Assembly (NCBI RefSeq): GCF_003815875.1
Contig: NZ_CP033924.1
Location: forward strand, 5,332,001 to 5,396,000
DNA: 64,000 nt
Reading direction: 5' to 3'
DNA from: Chryseobacterium lactis
GTDB taxonomy: Bacteria > Bacteroidota > Bacteroidia > Flavobacteriales > Weeksellaceae
The position numbers were made by a program, and so were the translations under genes. The notes beneath the pieces are model-generated. The model was not told where the DNA came from and ran no database searches. It saw only the letters and a program-made list of their open reading frames with translations. Shown here in pieces: positions 16,032 through 24,596 of this stretch. How positions within the stretch are numbered: the stretch's first letter is position 1; the number at the start of each line of letters is the position of its first letter.

Positions 16032-17016
16032 TGATATCTCTATCGGAGAGGTAAAAGACATAAAAGCAAGCAAAGTAACCTGGAAAAGCGAGGTAGGATC
16101 TTTTATTGATTCATGTACTATTGAACTTCCGAGAATCAGCTATCTTAAAAATACCCAGCTACAGCAGACTGTGGACCTTAATCAGGAGCAGGAAAGCAGT
16201 AAGCGGATGGGATACGCTTTTAAAGAAGGCGACAAAGTCTGCATCTCTTTAGGATACAATAAAGTCAACCAAAAGCGTTTCGAAGGTTTTGTAAAAAGAG
16301 TCAATATGGGAGTTCCCGTCAAGATAGAATGCGAAGGATACGGATACCAGCTGTATGATAAGATCTTTAATAAAACATACGATTCTGTAACCGTGAGAAA
16401 GCTTCTGGAAGAACTTACAATAGGAACCTGTATTATTGTTTCCAAAGAAATTCCTGATATCCCACTAAAAAATGTAAGATTCAAAAATGTAACCGGCATC
16501 AAGGTTCTAGAATGGTTGAAAGACGAATGTAAACTTGCCGTTTATTTTAACATGAATGAAATCTTTGTCGGGACTCTTTATGGAAAAACCGAGAACAGGA
16601 TCAAAGCAAGAATAGGCTGGAATACGGTAAAAGACGATGAATTCCGACAAAAAGCAGTGGATAAAACCACCAAAATTGTCATCACTGAAAAGAACGATAA
16701 AGGAGAAGTCAACAAAACAAAGTCTGACCAACGGGAATCTTCAGGTGAAAAAAGCTTAAAAGTAAAGGCAGGAATTCCTGCTCAGTTTTTAAAGCAAATC
16801 GCCAATCGCTTACAAACCAAAGAAAACTACAAAGGTTATGAGGGAAATATCACCCTATTTCTCGAGCCATATGCTGTAAAAGGGATGGTTTTGGAACTTG
16901 ATGGCGGCATGTACCCGGATAAAACCGGAGAATATTTTATAGAAAGTGTAAGTGGTGAGTTTGGCTCATCAGGAGGAAGACAAACCGTAACCTTAGGATT
17001 TTTAATGCAGAAATAA
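16015..17016 (+). CDS. Baseplate hub protein (gpD/gp27-like)
   Basis: The 333-aa protein has the beta-rich layout of late-control D/gp27 hub proteins: DSCTIELPR, a GDKVCISLGY strand and RFEGFVKRV near the N-terminus, a helical middle (KVLEWLKDECKLAVYF), and a C-terminal YFIESVSGEF...VTLGF pair. It precedes the spike gene with a one-base overlap, as in Mu, P2 and VgrG. A charged linker of about 220-245 is longer than I expect. Confidence 0.75.
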   Translation: MLILTSDISIGEVKDIKASKVTWKSEVGSFIDSCTIELPRISYLKNTQLQQTVDLNQEQESSKRMGYAFKEGDKVCISLGYNKVNQKRFEGFVKRVNMGVPVKIECEGYGYQLYDKIFNKTYDSVTVRKLLEELTIGTCIIVSKEIPDIPLKNVRFKNVTGIKVLEWLKDECKLAVYFNMNEIFVGTLYGKTENRIKARIGWNTVKDDEFRQKAVDKTTKIVITEKNDKGEVNKTKSDQRESSGEKSLKVKAGIPAQFLKQIANRLQTKENYKGYEGNITLFLEPYAVKGMVLELDGGMYPDKTGEYFIESVSGEFGSSGGRQTVTLGFLMQK

Positions 17017-17507
17017 TGGCAACACCAGAATACATACGAGAAGGATTAAAACAAATTGCAAGCTCACACGCACCCGCTGTAAGTAACATCGCACAGGTGA
17101 AATCTGTGAATGAAGAAAAAGCGACCTGCATATTGATTGATGAAGATGGCCAGGAATATCTGGATGTGCGACTTCGCCCTGTTCTTACAGGTAACAAGAG
17201 TTTCATTCAGATTCCTAAAGTGGGAAGTTATGTACTGGCTGTACGGGTGGAAGATGATGACGACTGGATGATCATTGCCTGTGATGTGGTAGAAAAATTT
17301 TACTGGAAAACAGAAAGTGCAAATCTTGAGCTGAGTGATAAAATCCACATGGAAGCCAACGGAAAAAACTTTGCCAAGCTTGTAGATACGCTTTTTGATG
17401 CCATCCGGGATATGAAGTTTACGACCAATTACGGACCTACCATCAACCTGATCAATCTTCAGGATTTTGAAAAACTTAGAAATGAATTTAAATCGCTTTT
17501 AAAATGA
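17016..17507 (+). CDS. Baseplate spike (gpV/gp5 OB-fold)
   Basis: The 163-aa product begins with an OB-fold: VKSVNEEKATCILIDEDG, LDVRLRPVL, IPKVGSYVLAVRVEDDDDWMIIACD. This fits the N-terminal domain of phage spikes. The C-terminal helical part (residues ~115-163) replaces a long beta-helix, so the needle is short. It sits at the tip of the tube and pierces the target outer membrane. Confidence 0.7.
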   Translation: MATPEYIREGLKQIASSHAPAVSNIAQVKSVNEEKATCILIDEDGQEYLDVRLRPVLTGNKSFIQIPKVGSYVLAVRVEDDDDWMIIACDVVEKFYWKTESANLELSDKIHMEANGKNFAKLVDTLFDAIRDMKFTTNYGPTINLINLQDFEKLRNEFKSLLK

Positions 17508-17728
17508 GTTTAGACACAGCAGAACCAATACTCGTCAATGCATTACTTCAGATAATGAAAGACGAGGCCAACGAAGAGAACAGCGCAGAATCATCCAGAG
17601 CAAGAATTGCCGAAAAAATGGCCGGTGCAATTAAAGATTTTGTAAAAGCCGGTCAGGTAAAAGTAACAGTAGCTACCACAGGGACGGCAACGGCTCAGAC
17701 AGGTACAGGAATCGGAAATATGATATAA
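17504..17728 (+). CDS. Small tail protein with Thr/Gly-rich end
   Basis: A 74-aa protein overlapping the spike gene by four bases. After an amphipathic helix it ends in a VKVTVATTGTATAQTGTG stretch, a low-complexity beta-type motif I know from small proteins next to phage spikes. It may cap or extend the spike; this is inferred. Confidence 0.55.
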   Translation: MSLDTAEPILVNALLQIMKDEANEENSAESSRARIAEKMAGAIKDFVKAGQVKVTVATTGTATAQTGTGIGNMI

Positions 17729-17729
17729 T

Positions 17730-18023
17730 ATGCCTACAGATATTCTTTTAAATGAAAATTTTGAACTGCAATTTGCAGAAGGAGATTTTGTTTTTGGTGA
17801 AAGCACCTATGAACATCAGAGAAGTTTGCTACTTGCAGATAAAGGAGAAATAAAACTTTTCCCAAAAAACGGTGTAGGAACACGCAGATATCTTGAACAT
17901 GAAGCACCTGAAGAACTGGCGAGAGAAATCAGACAGGAGTTTTTTGCCGATGGAATGAACGTGCATGAGATAGAAATTAGCGATACCCTTGATATAAACA
18001 TAAACGCAGATTATGGAGATTAA
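17730..18023 (+). CDS. gp25/gpW-like baseplate wedge protein
   Basis: The 97-aa size and sequence fit the gp25 lysozyme-like wedge family: an N-terminal acidic strand, a Glu-rich helix EHQRSLLLADKGE, and EELAREIRQEFFADG. gp25 starts sheath polymerisation and connects baseplate to sheath in contractile systems. It overlaps the next gene by 11 bp. Confidence 0.75.
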   Translation: MPTDILLNENFELQFAEGDFVFGESTYEHQRSLLLADKGEIKLFPKNGVGTRRYLEHEAPEELAREIRQEFFADGMNVHEIEISDTLDININADYGD

Positions 18024-18312
18024 AGTACTCAACAGGCAATCGATTTTAGATATCTCCATACAATATACAGGAGATGTGCAGAAATGTTTTGACATCGCCA
18101 TTGCCAACGGAATGTCGGTTTCAGATCTTTTAGCATCCGGAACCCAACTGATAATTCCGGATGAAATAGAAAAAAATCCTGATGTCATCAACTATTATAC
18201 ATCAAGATTGATAAAACCCGCTACAGGGACAACATTAGAACAGGAAAACCAATTACCGACATTGAAAGGAATTGGATATATGCAAATCGGAAATACTTTT
18301 AAAGTAAGTTAA
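18013..18312 (+). CDS. LysM-like tail protein (gpX/gp53-like)
   Basis: The 99-aa protein has a LysM pattern: QSILDISIQYTGD, a helix DVQKCFDIAIANGMSVSDLLASG, then TQLIIPDE. In phage tails such proteins (gpX, gp53) hold wedge and hub components together. A short C-terminal extension is unassigned. Confidence 0.65.
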   Translation: MEIKVLNRQSILDISIQYTGDVQKCFDIAIANGMSVSDLLASGTQLIIPDEIEKNPDVINYYTSRLIKPATGTTLEQENQLPTLKGIGYMQIGNTFKVS

Positions 18313-18313
18313 C

Positions 18314-19231
18314 ATGAATAAAACGCTTCAAGAAATAATCAATGAGATCCTAAAGCTTAAAAACGACAACCCGGATTTGCAAGCTCTCAACACCAATTCC
18401 AAAACCTCTTTCTGGAGAAAGATATTTGAAACGATAGGTTTTGTGATCTGGAACTTCCAGGAAGCTTGTAAACTTCATTTAAAGGAAATTGAAACTTTAA
18501 TTCAAGAGCAGAAGGTTCCTACCTTAAGATGGTACAGAAACGAAGCTCTCAGATTCCAGTATGGGTTCAGTCTGCTTCCGGAAAGCGATCAGTTTTCCCC
18601 TCAATATGAAAATAGTGAAGGAGAACTTGTAGATGCTACCCTTCAGGAAATTGAAGACTCAAAGGTCATCAAATATGTAGCTGTTACCAAAGCGGTAAGC
18701 AGTTCAAAAATTTCAATGAAAATTGCTACTGAACAGAGCGACGGCGAAATTGTACCTGTAAATGACGATATCGGATTAGCTTTTAAATCTTATATAGAGC
18801 AAATTCAGGCTGCGGGCGACAATATCACCATTGTCAATTACAGACCTGATATTTTAAGGCTAAAATTTAAAATCTGCTACAACCCTGCTATTATTTTAAA
18901 AACAGGGATGAGCATCAGAACTTCCAGATATCCTGTTCAGGATGCGATAAAAAGGTTTTTGAAAAATCTTCCTTTTAACGGAGAATTAAGTGTGCAGAAA
19001 TTAGAAGCTGCCATCCTGGCTGTAGAAGGAGTTACCGATTTATTAAATATAGAAGTTTCCAGTAAATGGATTGAAGCAGGTTCGCCTGGTTATGGACCTT
19101 TCCAGCCTATTGAAATCAGCAGAATCCCAAGTTCGGGAAGCTTTACATTAAGACAGTCTGCAGATCCGTCAGACCCGGATTATGAAGAAGACTGGAGTGG
19201 CATTACCTACATTAATTATCAGGCACAGTAA
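18314..19231 (+). CDS. Baseplate J-like protein
   Basis: The 305-aa protein has the length and order of gpJ/gp6-like wedge subunits, with VAVTKAVSSSKISMKIATE, a central VPVNDDIGLAFKSYIEQIQAAGDN and a GELSVQKLEAAILAVEGVTDLLNIE segment that resembles the conserved baseplate J end. It follows gp25 and LysM proteins, the expected wedge order. Confidence 0.72.
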   Translation: MNKTLQEIINEILKLKNDNPDLQALNTNSKTSFWRKIFETIGFVIWNFQEACKLHLKEIETLIQEQKVPTLRWYRNEALRFQYGFSLLPESDQFSPQYENSEGELVDATLQEIEDSKVIKYVAVTKAVSSSKISMKIATEQSDGEIVPVNDDIGLAFKSYIEQIQAAGDNITIVNYRPDILRLKFKICYNPAIILKTGMSIRTSRYPVQDAIKRFLKNLPFNGELSVQKLEAAILAVEGVTDLLNIEVSSKWIEAGSPGYGPFQPIEISRIPSSGSFTLRQSADPSDPDYEEDWSGITYINYQAQ

Positions 19232-19233
19232 TC

Positions 19234-19782
19234 ATGAATGATAAATTATTTACCATCAATTTTAAAAGACTGGCAAGCTGGTGGCTGTTTACGTTCTGGC
19301 GAACAAAATCAGTATTAAACCTGGTGTCTGTTCTTATTTTCTGCATTGAGGACCTTTATAAAAGTGTCATGGAAGAAAGAAAAGGAAATCTGGAAAAGAT
19401 GAATTACAACTACCAGAAGTTTTCACTTGAAAAAGTCCTCAATCGTAAGCATGATCGGGTTGCCAAGAGAATTAAAATTATTAAAGCCGTCCAGTATGAA
19501 GGTGTTTACATATACACTGAAGCCGAGGACAATCAGGGCAGCACGCCTACTCCGGGAGGAGGAATTTATAATCCGAAAACCAAATGGCTCTACGGAGATA
19601 CCAATCCTCTTTATCTGAGAATGGAAGCAGAACTCTACAGCGAATACGACTTTATTGTACAGATACCTGTGAATAGTGATAATCCTGATGAACCATTATT
19701 GAACATAGACCAGCTGAAAGCTGATATAGATTTTTACAAATTACCTTCCAAAAGGTACCAAATACAAACAAAAGCATATTAA
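19234..19782 (+). CDS. Baseplate/tail protein (gpI-like position)
   Basis: The 182-aa product starts two bases after baseplate J. Its N-terminus is hydrophobic and aromatic (LASWWLFTFWRTKS), and a Gly/Pro-rich loop lies around residues 95-105. In P2 and Mu the gene after J encodes the protein that joins fibres to the baseplate, so this may be a fibre-attachment factor. No family is recognised. Confidence 0.5.
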   Translation: MNDKLFTINFKRLASWWLFTFWRTKSVLNLVSVLIFCIEDLYKSVMEERKGNLEKMNYNYQKFSLEKVLNRKHDRVAKRIKIIKAVQYEGVYIYTEAEDNQGSTPTPGGGIYNPKTKWLYGDTNPLYLRMEAELYSEYDFIVQIPVNSDNPDEPLLNIDQLKADIDFYKLPSKRYQIQTKAY

Positions 19783-19783
19783 T

Positions 19784-20620
19784 ATGAAATATAATTTCAA
19801 ATTTTTACAAACAGGCGGTGTTCCTCTAACGAATGACCTCATGGCACTTATTGAAGAAGCTTATGAAATTTTTGAGGTTCTTGGAGATCTGGCAGGAAAT
19901 AAAACCATTTTATCAGGAGGTGAAGTTGTAGGATCCTTTGTGAATCCGGGAATTGTAGCCATTGATGGAAAGCTTTATTACTTCGAAGGAGGAAGTGTAA
20001 GCTCCAACCTATACATCCACACTGAACCCATTGAAAAAGTATTTGAAAGCCAGGAATCAAAGGTTTTAATTGAAAAAAGAACCGTTAAATTCGGTACAGG
20101 TACCGGCTCCAATAACTATCTATGGTCGGAATTCGTTAAGCTGTCTACTTTAAAAGAAATCCAGGTAAAATTAAATAATATGGCGTCGCAACCTGATGTT
20201 AACGCTTTAGCACAAAGAGTTGCTGCGCTTGAGCTTAAAACGTCACCTATTGTCAACGGAGGAGTGGTCTTTGTCTGGAAAAAACCGGTATCAGAAATTC
20301 CTGCAGGCTGGAAAGAATGCCAGGACTTTAGAGGAAAAACGGTAATGGGATGGAATCCTAATGATAATTCTTTTTCAACACTTGGAGCTGAAAGCGGTTC
20401 TAAAACCAAAATAATTACCAAGCAGAATTTACCTGATTTAACGACTTCGCTTTCATTACTTAATCCATATGAAGGAAACATCGGTGGAGGTGGATTTGAT
20501 GGGGGTAATAACAGATGGCATTACAGTACAGGAACCTTCAATCCGGGGGGAACTTCTCAGCCTTTCGATGTTCTTAACCCTTATAGAATAGTCAACTTTA
20601 TTGAACCTAATTTCCAATAA
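19784..20620 (+). CDS. Tail fibre with phage collar domain
   Basis: The 278-aa protein ends in a phage tail-collar-like domain: GWKECQDFRGKTVMGW, LGAESGSKTKIITKQNLP and NPYRIVNFIE (residues ~170-278). The N-terminal half has strands and a coiled coil at 130-150. It could be a short fibre, or the adaptor that carries the three long fibres encoded downstream. It is in the same tight operon. Confidence 0.65.
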   Translation: MKYNFKFLQTGGVPLTNDLMALIEEAYEIFEVLGDLAGNKTILSGGEVVGSFVNPGIVAIDGKLYYFEGGSVSSNLYIHTEPIEKVFESQESKVLIEKRTVKFGTGTGSNNYLWSEFVKLSTLKEIQVKLNNMASQPDVNALAQRVAALELKTSPIVNGGVVFVWKKPVSEIPAGWKECQDFRGKTVMGWNPNDNSFSTLGAESGSKTKIITKQNLPDLTTSLSLLNPYEGNIGGGGFDGGNNRWHYSTGTFNPGGTSQPFDVLNPYRIVNFIEPNFQ

Positions 20621-20629
20621 AAAACAAAA

Positions 20630-22612
20630 ATGTCAACACCATTAAATACCATACTCAGCTATTTTGAGACCGGAGACTTTCCTACTCAGGAGCAGTTTCA
20701 GGCTTCATGGGAATCTTTCTGGCACAAGGATGAAACAATTCCTACCAATAAGGTTGCAGGATTAGACAGCCAGCTGCAGAATAAAGCTGATAAAAATATA
20801 TTTGAAGCACACACTTCAAACCCGGATTCCCATACAGCTTATTTAGCCAAAAAAGATGCGTCTAACTTAGATAATACGAATGTTCAGGCCTGGAAAAATG
20901 CTCTAGGTGTAGGTGAACTGCCGGAAAATATCGCCACGGTTGACAATGAAAATAAGTTTGGAAATGTCTATTCAAAAGACCAAAGCAATGAAAGGTTTTT
21001 AACATTCAATGACTACGTTAATGACGATAGAAAAATCCGGGCTGATAAAATTGAAGCTTTAGGCTTAACAACCCTTATTGAAGCTACGGAAACATCTATT
21101 TCAGAATTTGCGGCACATTCAGGTTCATATACATTTGAAGATAATGACTTTATAGCCATTCCTGACAACAATGGAAATTTTGGCCTGCATATGTTTAAAG
21201 GAGGCAATAAAACAGAGGTTAAAAACTATCTGGCAACAGGACTTTCCAATATCACCATGGCAATGGTAGAGGGGCTACAAGACGCTTTGAATGAAAAAAT
21301 GCGTAAACCTTCTTATAATGGTAATTTCTTTATCAGAGGACTTGGCCCGGGACCAATTTACGCTCCCATATCACCCGCTTCCAATTATTTGCTGTCGTGG
21401 GATGGAAGTGATTTCAAAGAGTCTACCATGTATTATAAAGACGGAAGATTTGGTATCGGAACCAAAACTCCGGAAGCGCAGCTTCACTTATTAGGAAATG
21501 TAAGATCTTCCGCATATGCTTTTGATACCAATAATGAAGCAAAAAGAGATCAGATTACCTATGATGGGTCGAAATTCTGGGGAGCAAATAATGCTTCTGT
21601 AAGACGACCTTTTATGTTTGCTGATTACGCCGCAGAAGTAGAATTGTGGAGCAGCCTGACAGATGCACAGAAAACTGATCTTAAAACAATTATGAATGGT
21701 GGCTGGAGTACAGGAACCATGAGTGTTGCACTCATCACACCGCCTGTAGTAGATATTTCGGACAAAAACTATTGGATCAGCTTAAAAGGAGCTAATTTAA
21801 ATCTTAACCCTACCAGCTACAGTCTGGAAATTATGGCAAATGATGGAGTGACTCCTATAGCGATTATCCCAAATTCTCAGGTTCAGCTCTATACCAATGG
21901 TTTGGATTTATCTTTCTATTTCAACTTTAAGAATATTCCCAGGGGAAGTTATAAATTAAGATTATGGAATGGCGTTGCCAATTATCTAACATCAATGACT
22001 GTAAATGTTGTTGACAAACTTCAGCTTATCAACCTGAATAATCTTATATGGGAGACCAAACTATATACACCAGGCACTCCCGGAGTTGTGAATATCGCCG
22101 GAGGTGCAATGAGCTATGTGGCTTCTTACCAAAATAAACCTTTTGCCCGGGAGGCTGTTATTGTAGCAGCAATGAAAAGCAGTGAACTTATTCCTGCCGG
22201 ACAAAATTTCAGTATTTCAGGAACTTTCAGGTTAAGGGATGCATCCAATTCAGCAATGAATATTGTATTAGGTTTAATAAGTAAAGACAACAACCTCAGC
22301 TTAAACAATAATGCCAATTTTCAGACAAGTATTAATAATAACAACCTTGCCAATTACTCAAAAACTGTCAAGGGAGATAATTTAACGGCAATCGTTACCG
22401 GAAATGAAACCGAAGTAATCGCAGGATTTACCATGGCCAGGAACGGAAATTTATTCACTGTTATCATTGAACAGGGAGGAAAGATTGCTGTAGGAACTAA
22501 AGTAGGAATTGAAGATGCGTTATGTTTGGTTTCCTATATCAACAACACTCTGAATAACGACGGAATAGGTGCCGACGCGGGCTTTAATATACAATCTTGC
22601 TATATATTTTAA
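20630..22612 (+). CDS. Long tail fibre 1 (receptor binding)
   Basis: The 660-aa protein shares its first ~230 residues with the next two genes (LNTI-SYFETGDFPTQEQF, SNPDSHTAYLAKKDASNLDNT, IEALGLTTLIEA). The first ~75 residues should bind the baseplate. Residues ~280-460 are also shared with fibre 2 (PEAQLHLLG, MNGGWSTGTMS, SLKGANLNLNPT), then the last ~190 residues diverge into a beta-sandwich-like tip. Shared base and variable tip are the pattern of receptor-binding proteins. Confidence 0.78.
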   Translation: MSTPLNTILSYFETGDFPTQEQFQASWESFWHKDETIPTNKVAGLDSQLQNKADKNIFEAHTSNPDSHTAYLAKKDASNLDNTNVQAWKNALGVGELPENIATVDNENKFGNVYSKDQSNERFLTFNDYVNDDRKIRADKIEALGLTTLIEATETSISEFAAHSGSYTFEDNDFIAIPDNNGNFGLHMFKGGNKTEVKNYLATGLSNITMAMVEGLQDALNEKMRKPSYNGNFFIRGLGPGPIYAPISPASNYLLSWDGSDFKESTMYYKDGRFGIGTKTPEAQLHLLGNVRSSAYAFDTNNEAKRDQITYDGSKFWGANNASVRRPFMFADYAAEVELWSSLTDAQKTDLKTIMNGGWSTGTMSVALITPPVVDISDKNYWISLKGANLNLNPTSYSLEIMANDGVTPIAIIPNSQVQLYTNGLDLSFYFNFKNIPRGSYKLRLWNGVANYLTSMTVNVVDKLQLINLNNLIWETKLYTPGTPGVVNIAGGAMSYVASYQNKPFAREAVIVAAMKSSELIPAGQNFSISGTFRLRDASNSAMNIVLGLISKDNNLSLNNNANFQTSINNNNLANYSKTVKGDNLTAIVTGNETEVIAGFTMARNGNLFTVIIEQGGKIAVGTKVGIEDALCLVSYINNTLNNDGIGADAGFNIQSCYIF

Positions 22613-22639
22613 ACATCCTTTTATTTTAATTTAAAAATC

Positions 22640-24574
22640 ATGTCAATCCCATTAAATACCATATACAGCTACTTTGAAACAGGAGACTTTCCTACCCAGG
22701 AACAGTTTCAGGCTTCATGGGCGTCATTCTGGCACAAAGATGAATCTATCCCTACCAACAAAGTTGCAGGATTAGACAGCCAGCTGCAAAATAAAGCGGA
22801 TAAAAATATACTTGAAACCCATATTTCAAACCCCGACTCTCATACCGGTTATTTAGCCAAAAAAGATGCTTCCAACTTAGATAACACAAATGTCCAGGCC
22901 TGGAAAACAGCTTTAGGAGTTGGTGAGCTTCCGGAAAACCTTGCTACAGTTGATAATGGAGGTCAATTTGGAAATGTCTATTCGAAAGACCAGAGCAACG
23001 AAAGGTTTCTGACATTCAACGACTACGTCAATGATGACCGAAAGATCCGTGCCGATAAAATAGAAGCTTTAGGCTTAACAACGCTTATCGAAGCTAAGGA
23101 AACTACCATTTCTGGATTCGCTGCCAATGCAGGTTCATATCAATTTGAGGACAACGACTTTATTGCCATTCCTGATAGTTCCGGAAACTTTAGCCTGTAT
23201 ATGTTTAAAGGTAATGAGAAAACAGAGGTTAAAAATTATCTGGCAACAGGACTGTCCAATGTAACCATAGGAATGGTAGAAGGCTTACAGACCGCTTTGA
23301 ATTCAAAAATGGATAAACCTTCTGCCACCGGCAATTTCAGCTATGTTGCTTCTGTAAAAAATGGCGTGGTGACCTGGAGTCCTATATTGATGTCTCCCAA
23401 TTACATGGTGTATTGGAACGGTATTGAATTTATGGCAGCTAATGTTGCCTATCAGCAAGGAAAAGTTGGTATTGGTATAGGCAGTCCCAGTGAGCAACTG
23501 CACGTCATAGGAAGAGTACAGACAGACGCTGTTGTTCTCAGCATGAATACAGAAACCAGAAATAATCAGTTAACCTATGATGGAACAAAATTCTACGGGA
23601 CAAACGTATCAAATATCAAACGTCCTTTCATGTTCTCCGATTATGAAGGCGAAGTTGAATTATGGAGCAATCTTACCGATACACAAAAGACCAATTTAAA
23701 GACCATTATGAACGGGGGCTGGAGTACCGGTACGATGAGTGCTGCATTGATTAGTCCTCCAATTGTTGATCAAACAAAAAATCAACCTTCCTGGATAACA
23801 TTGAAAGGTGCTAATTTAAATTTAAATCCAACTACTTTTTCTGTTGAATTACTCAATATTGACACCAATATTTATACAACTATTCCTGGCAGCCAGATCC
23901 AGTTATTTACGACAGGATTAGACCTTGTTTTTTGGTTTAACTTCAATACAATTCCGGAAGGAAATTATAAAATCAGATTATGGAATGGAGTAGCCTACTA
24001 TACAACACCAATGACTTTAAAATCGTTATCAAAATTAGTTGAATTTGATATGACAAGTATTGTATGGACTCCTTTAAAAGCTGATGGTAGCACAACATCA
24101 GGAAGCTATGGCAATAACGGATATGGCACGATTACTCCCGGAGGAGTCTGGACAGCCTTAAGGTCATCAGTCTTATTTAAAGAAAATGAAGATTTCAGTT
24201 TGTCTTTTAAAATTAACTCACAATTACCGATCTCCAATCAGGTTAATTATGTCGGAATTGTAAGTGGTTTAATTCCGCTTTCAACAGTTAATAATTTCAG
24301 CATTGAATGGAAATACCAGGATTATGCTTCATGGGGAGGTTCCGGAAATGTGCTACTCAATGGAAACCTGGCAGGAACCGGAAGTACAAACTTTACAGAT
24401 ACAATATATATAACAAGGCAAGGAACACTTTATAGTGTCATGGTGGTAAAAGGAGATGGAAAGGTTCATTATTTTAATATTACCACTCCGGCAGTTCCCG
24501 TTACATTAGGATTACTTGGTATTGTAGGAACAGAAACTTTAACCATCCAACAAATTTACTCTTTAAATCAATAG
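22640..24574 (+). CDS. Long tail fibre 2 (receptor binding)
   Basis: The 644-aa paralogue begins 28 bp after fibre 1. It shares the attachment and shaft sequence with fibre 1 to about residue 455, including RPFMF-DYEGEVELWS and IMNGGWSTGTM. Its C-terminal ~185 residues differ: a Gly/Ser/Thr-rich beta domain (TTSGSYGNNGYGTI, SLSFKINSQLP) that could be a lectin-like tip. This suggests duplication followed by tip replacement. Confidence 0.78.
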   Translation: MSIPLNTIYSYFETGDFPTQEQFQASWASFWHKDESIPTNKVAGLDSQLQNKADKNILETHISNPDSHTGYLAKKDASNLDNTNVQAWKTALGVGELPENLATVDNGGQFGNVYSKDQSNERFLTFNDYVNDDRKIRADKIEALGLTTLIEAKETTISGFAANAGSYQFEDNDFIAIPDSSGNFSLYMFKGNEKTEVKNYLATGLSNVTIGMVEGLQTALNSKMDKPSATGNFSYVASVKNGVVTWSPILMSPNYMVYWNGIEFMAANVAYQQGKVGIGIGSPSEQLHVIGRVQTDAVVLSMNTETRNNQLTYDGTKFYGTNVSNIKRPFMFSDYEGEVELWSNLTDTQKTNLKTIMNGGWSTGTMSAALISPPIVDQTKNQPSWITLKGANLNLNPTTFSVELLNIDTNIYTTIPGSQIQLFTTGLDLVFWFNFNTIPEGNYKIRLWNGVAYYTTPMTLKSLSKLVEFDMTSIVWTPLKADGSTTSGSYGNNGYGTITPGGVWTALRSSVLFKENEDFSLSFKINSQLPISNQVNYVGIVSGLIPLSTVNNFSIEWKYQDYASWGGSGNVLLNGNLAGTGSTNFTDTIYITRQGTLYSVMVVKGDGKVHYFNITTPAVPVTLGLLGIVGTETLTIQQIYSLNQ

Positions 24575-24596
24575 TTCACCCTTATAAACAGAAAAT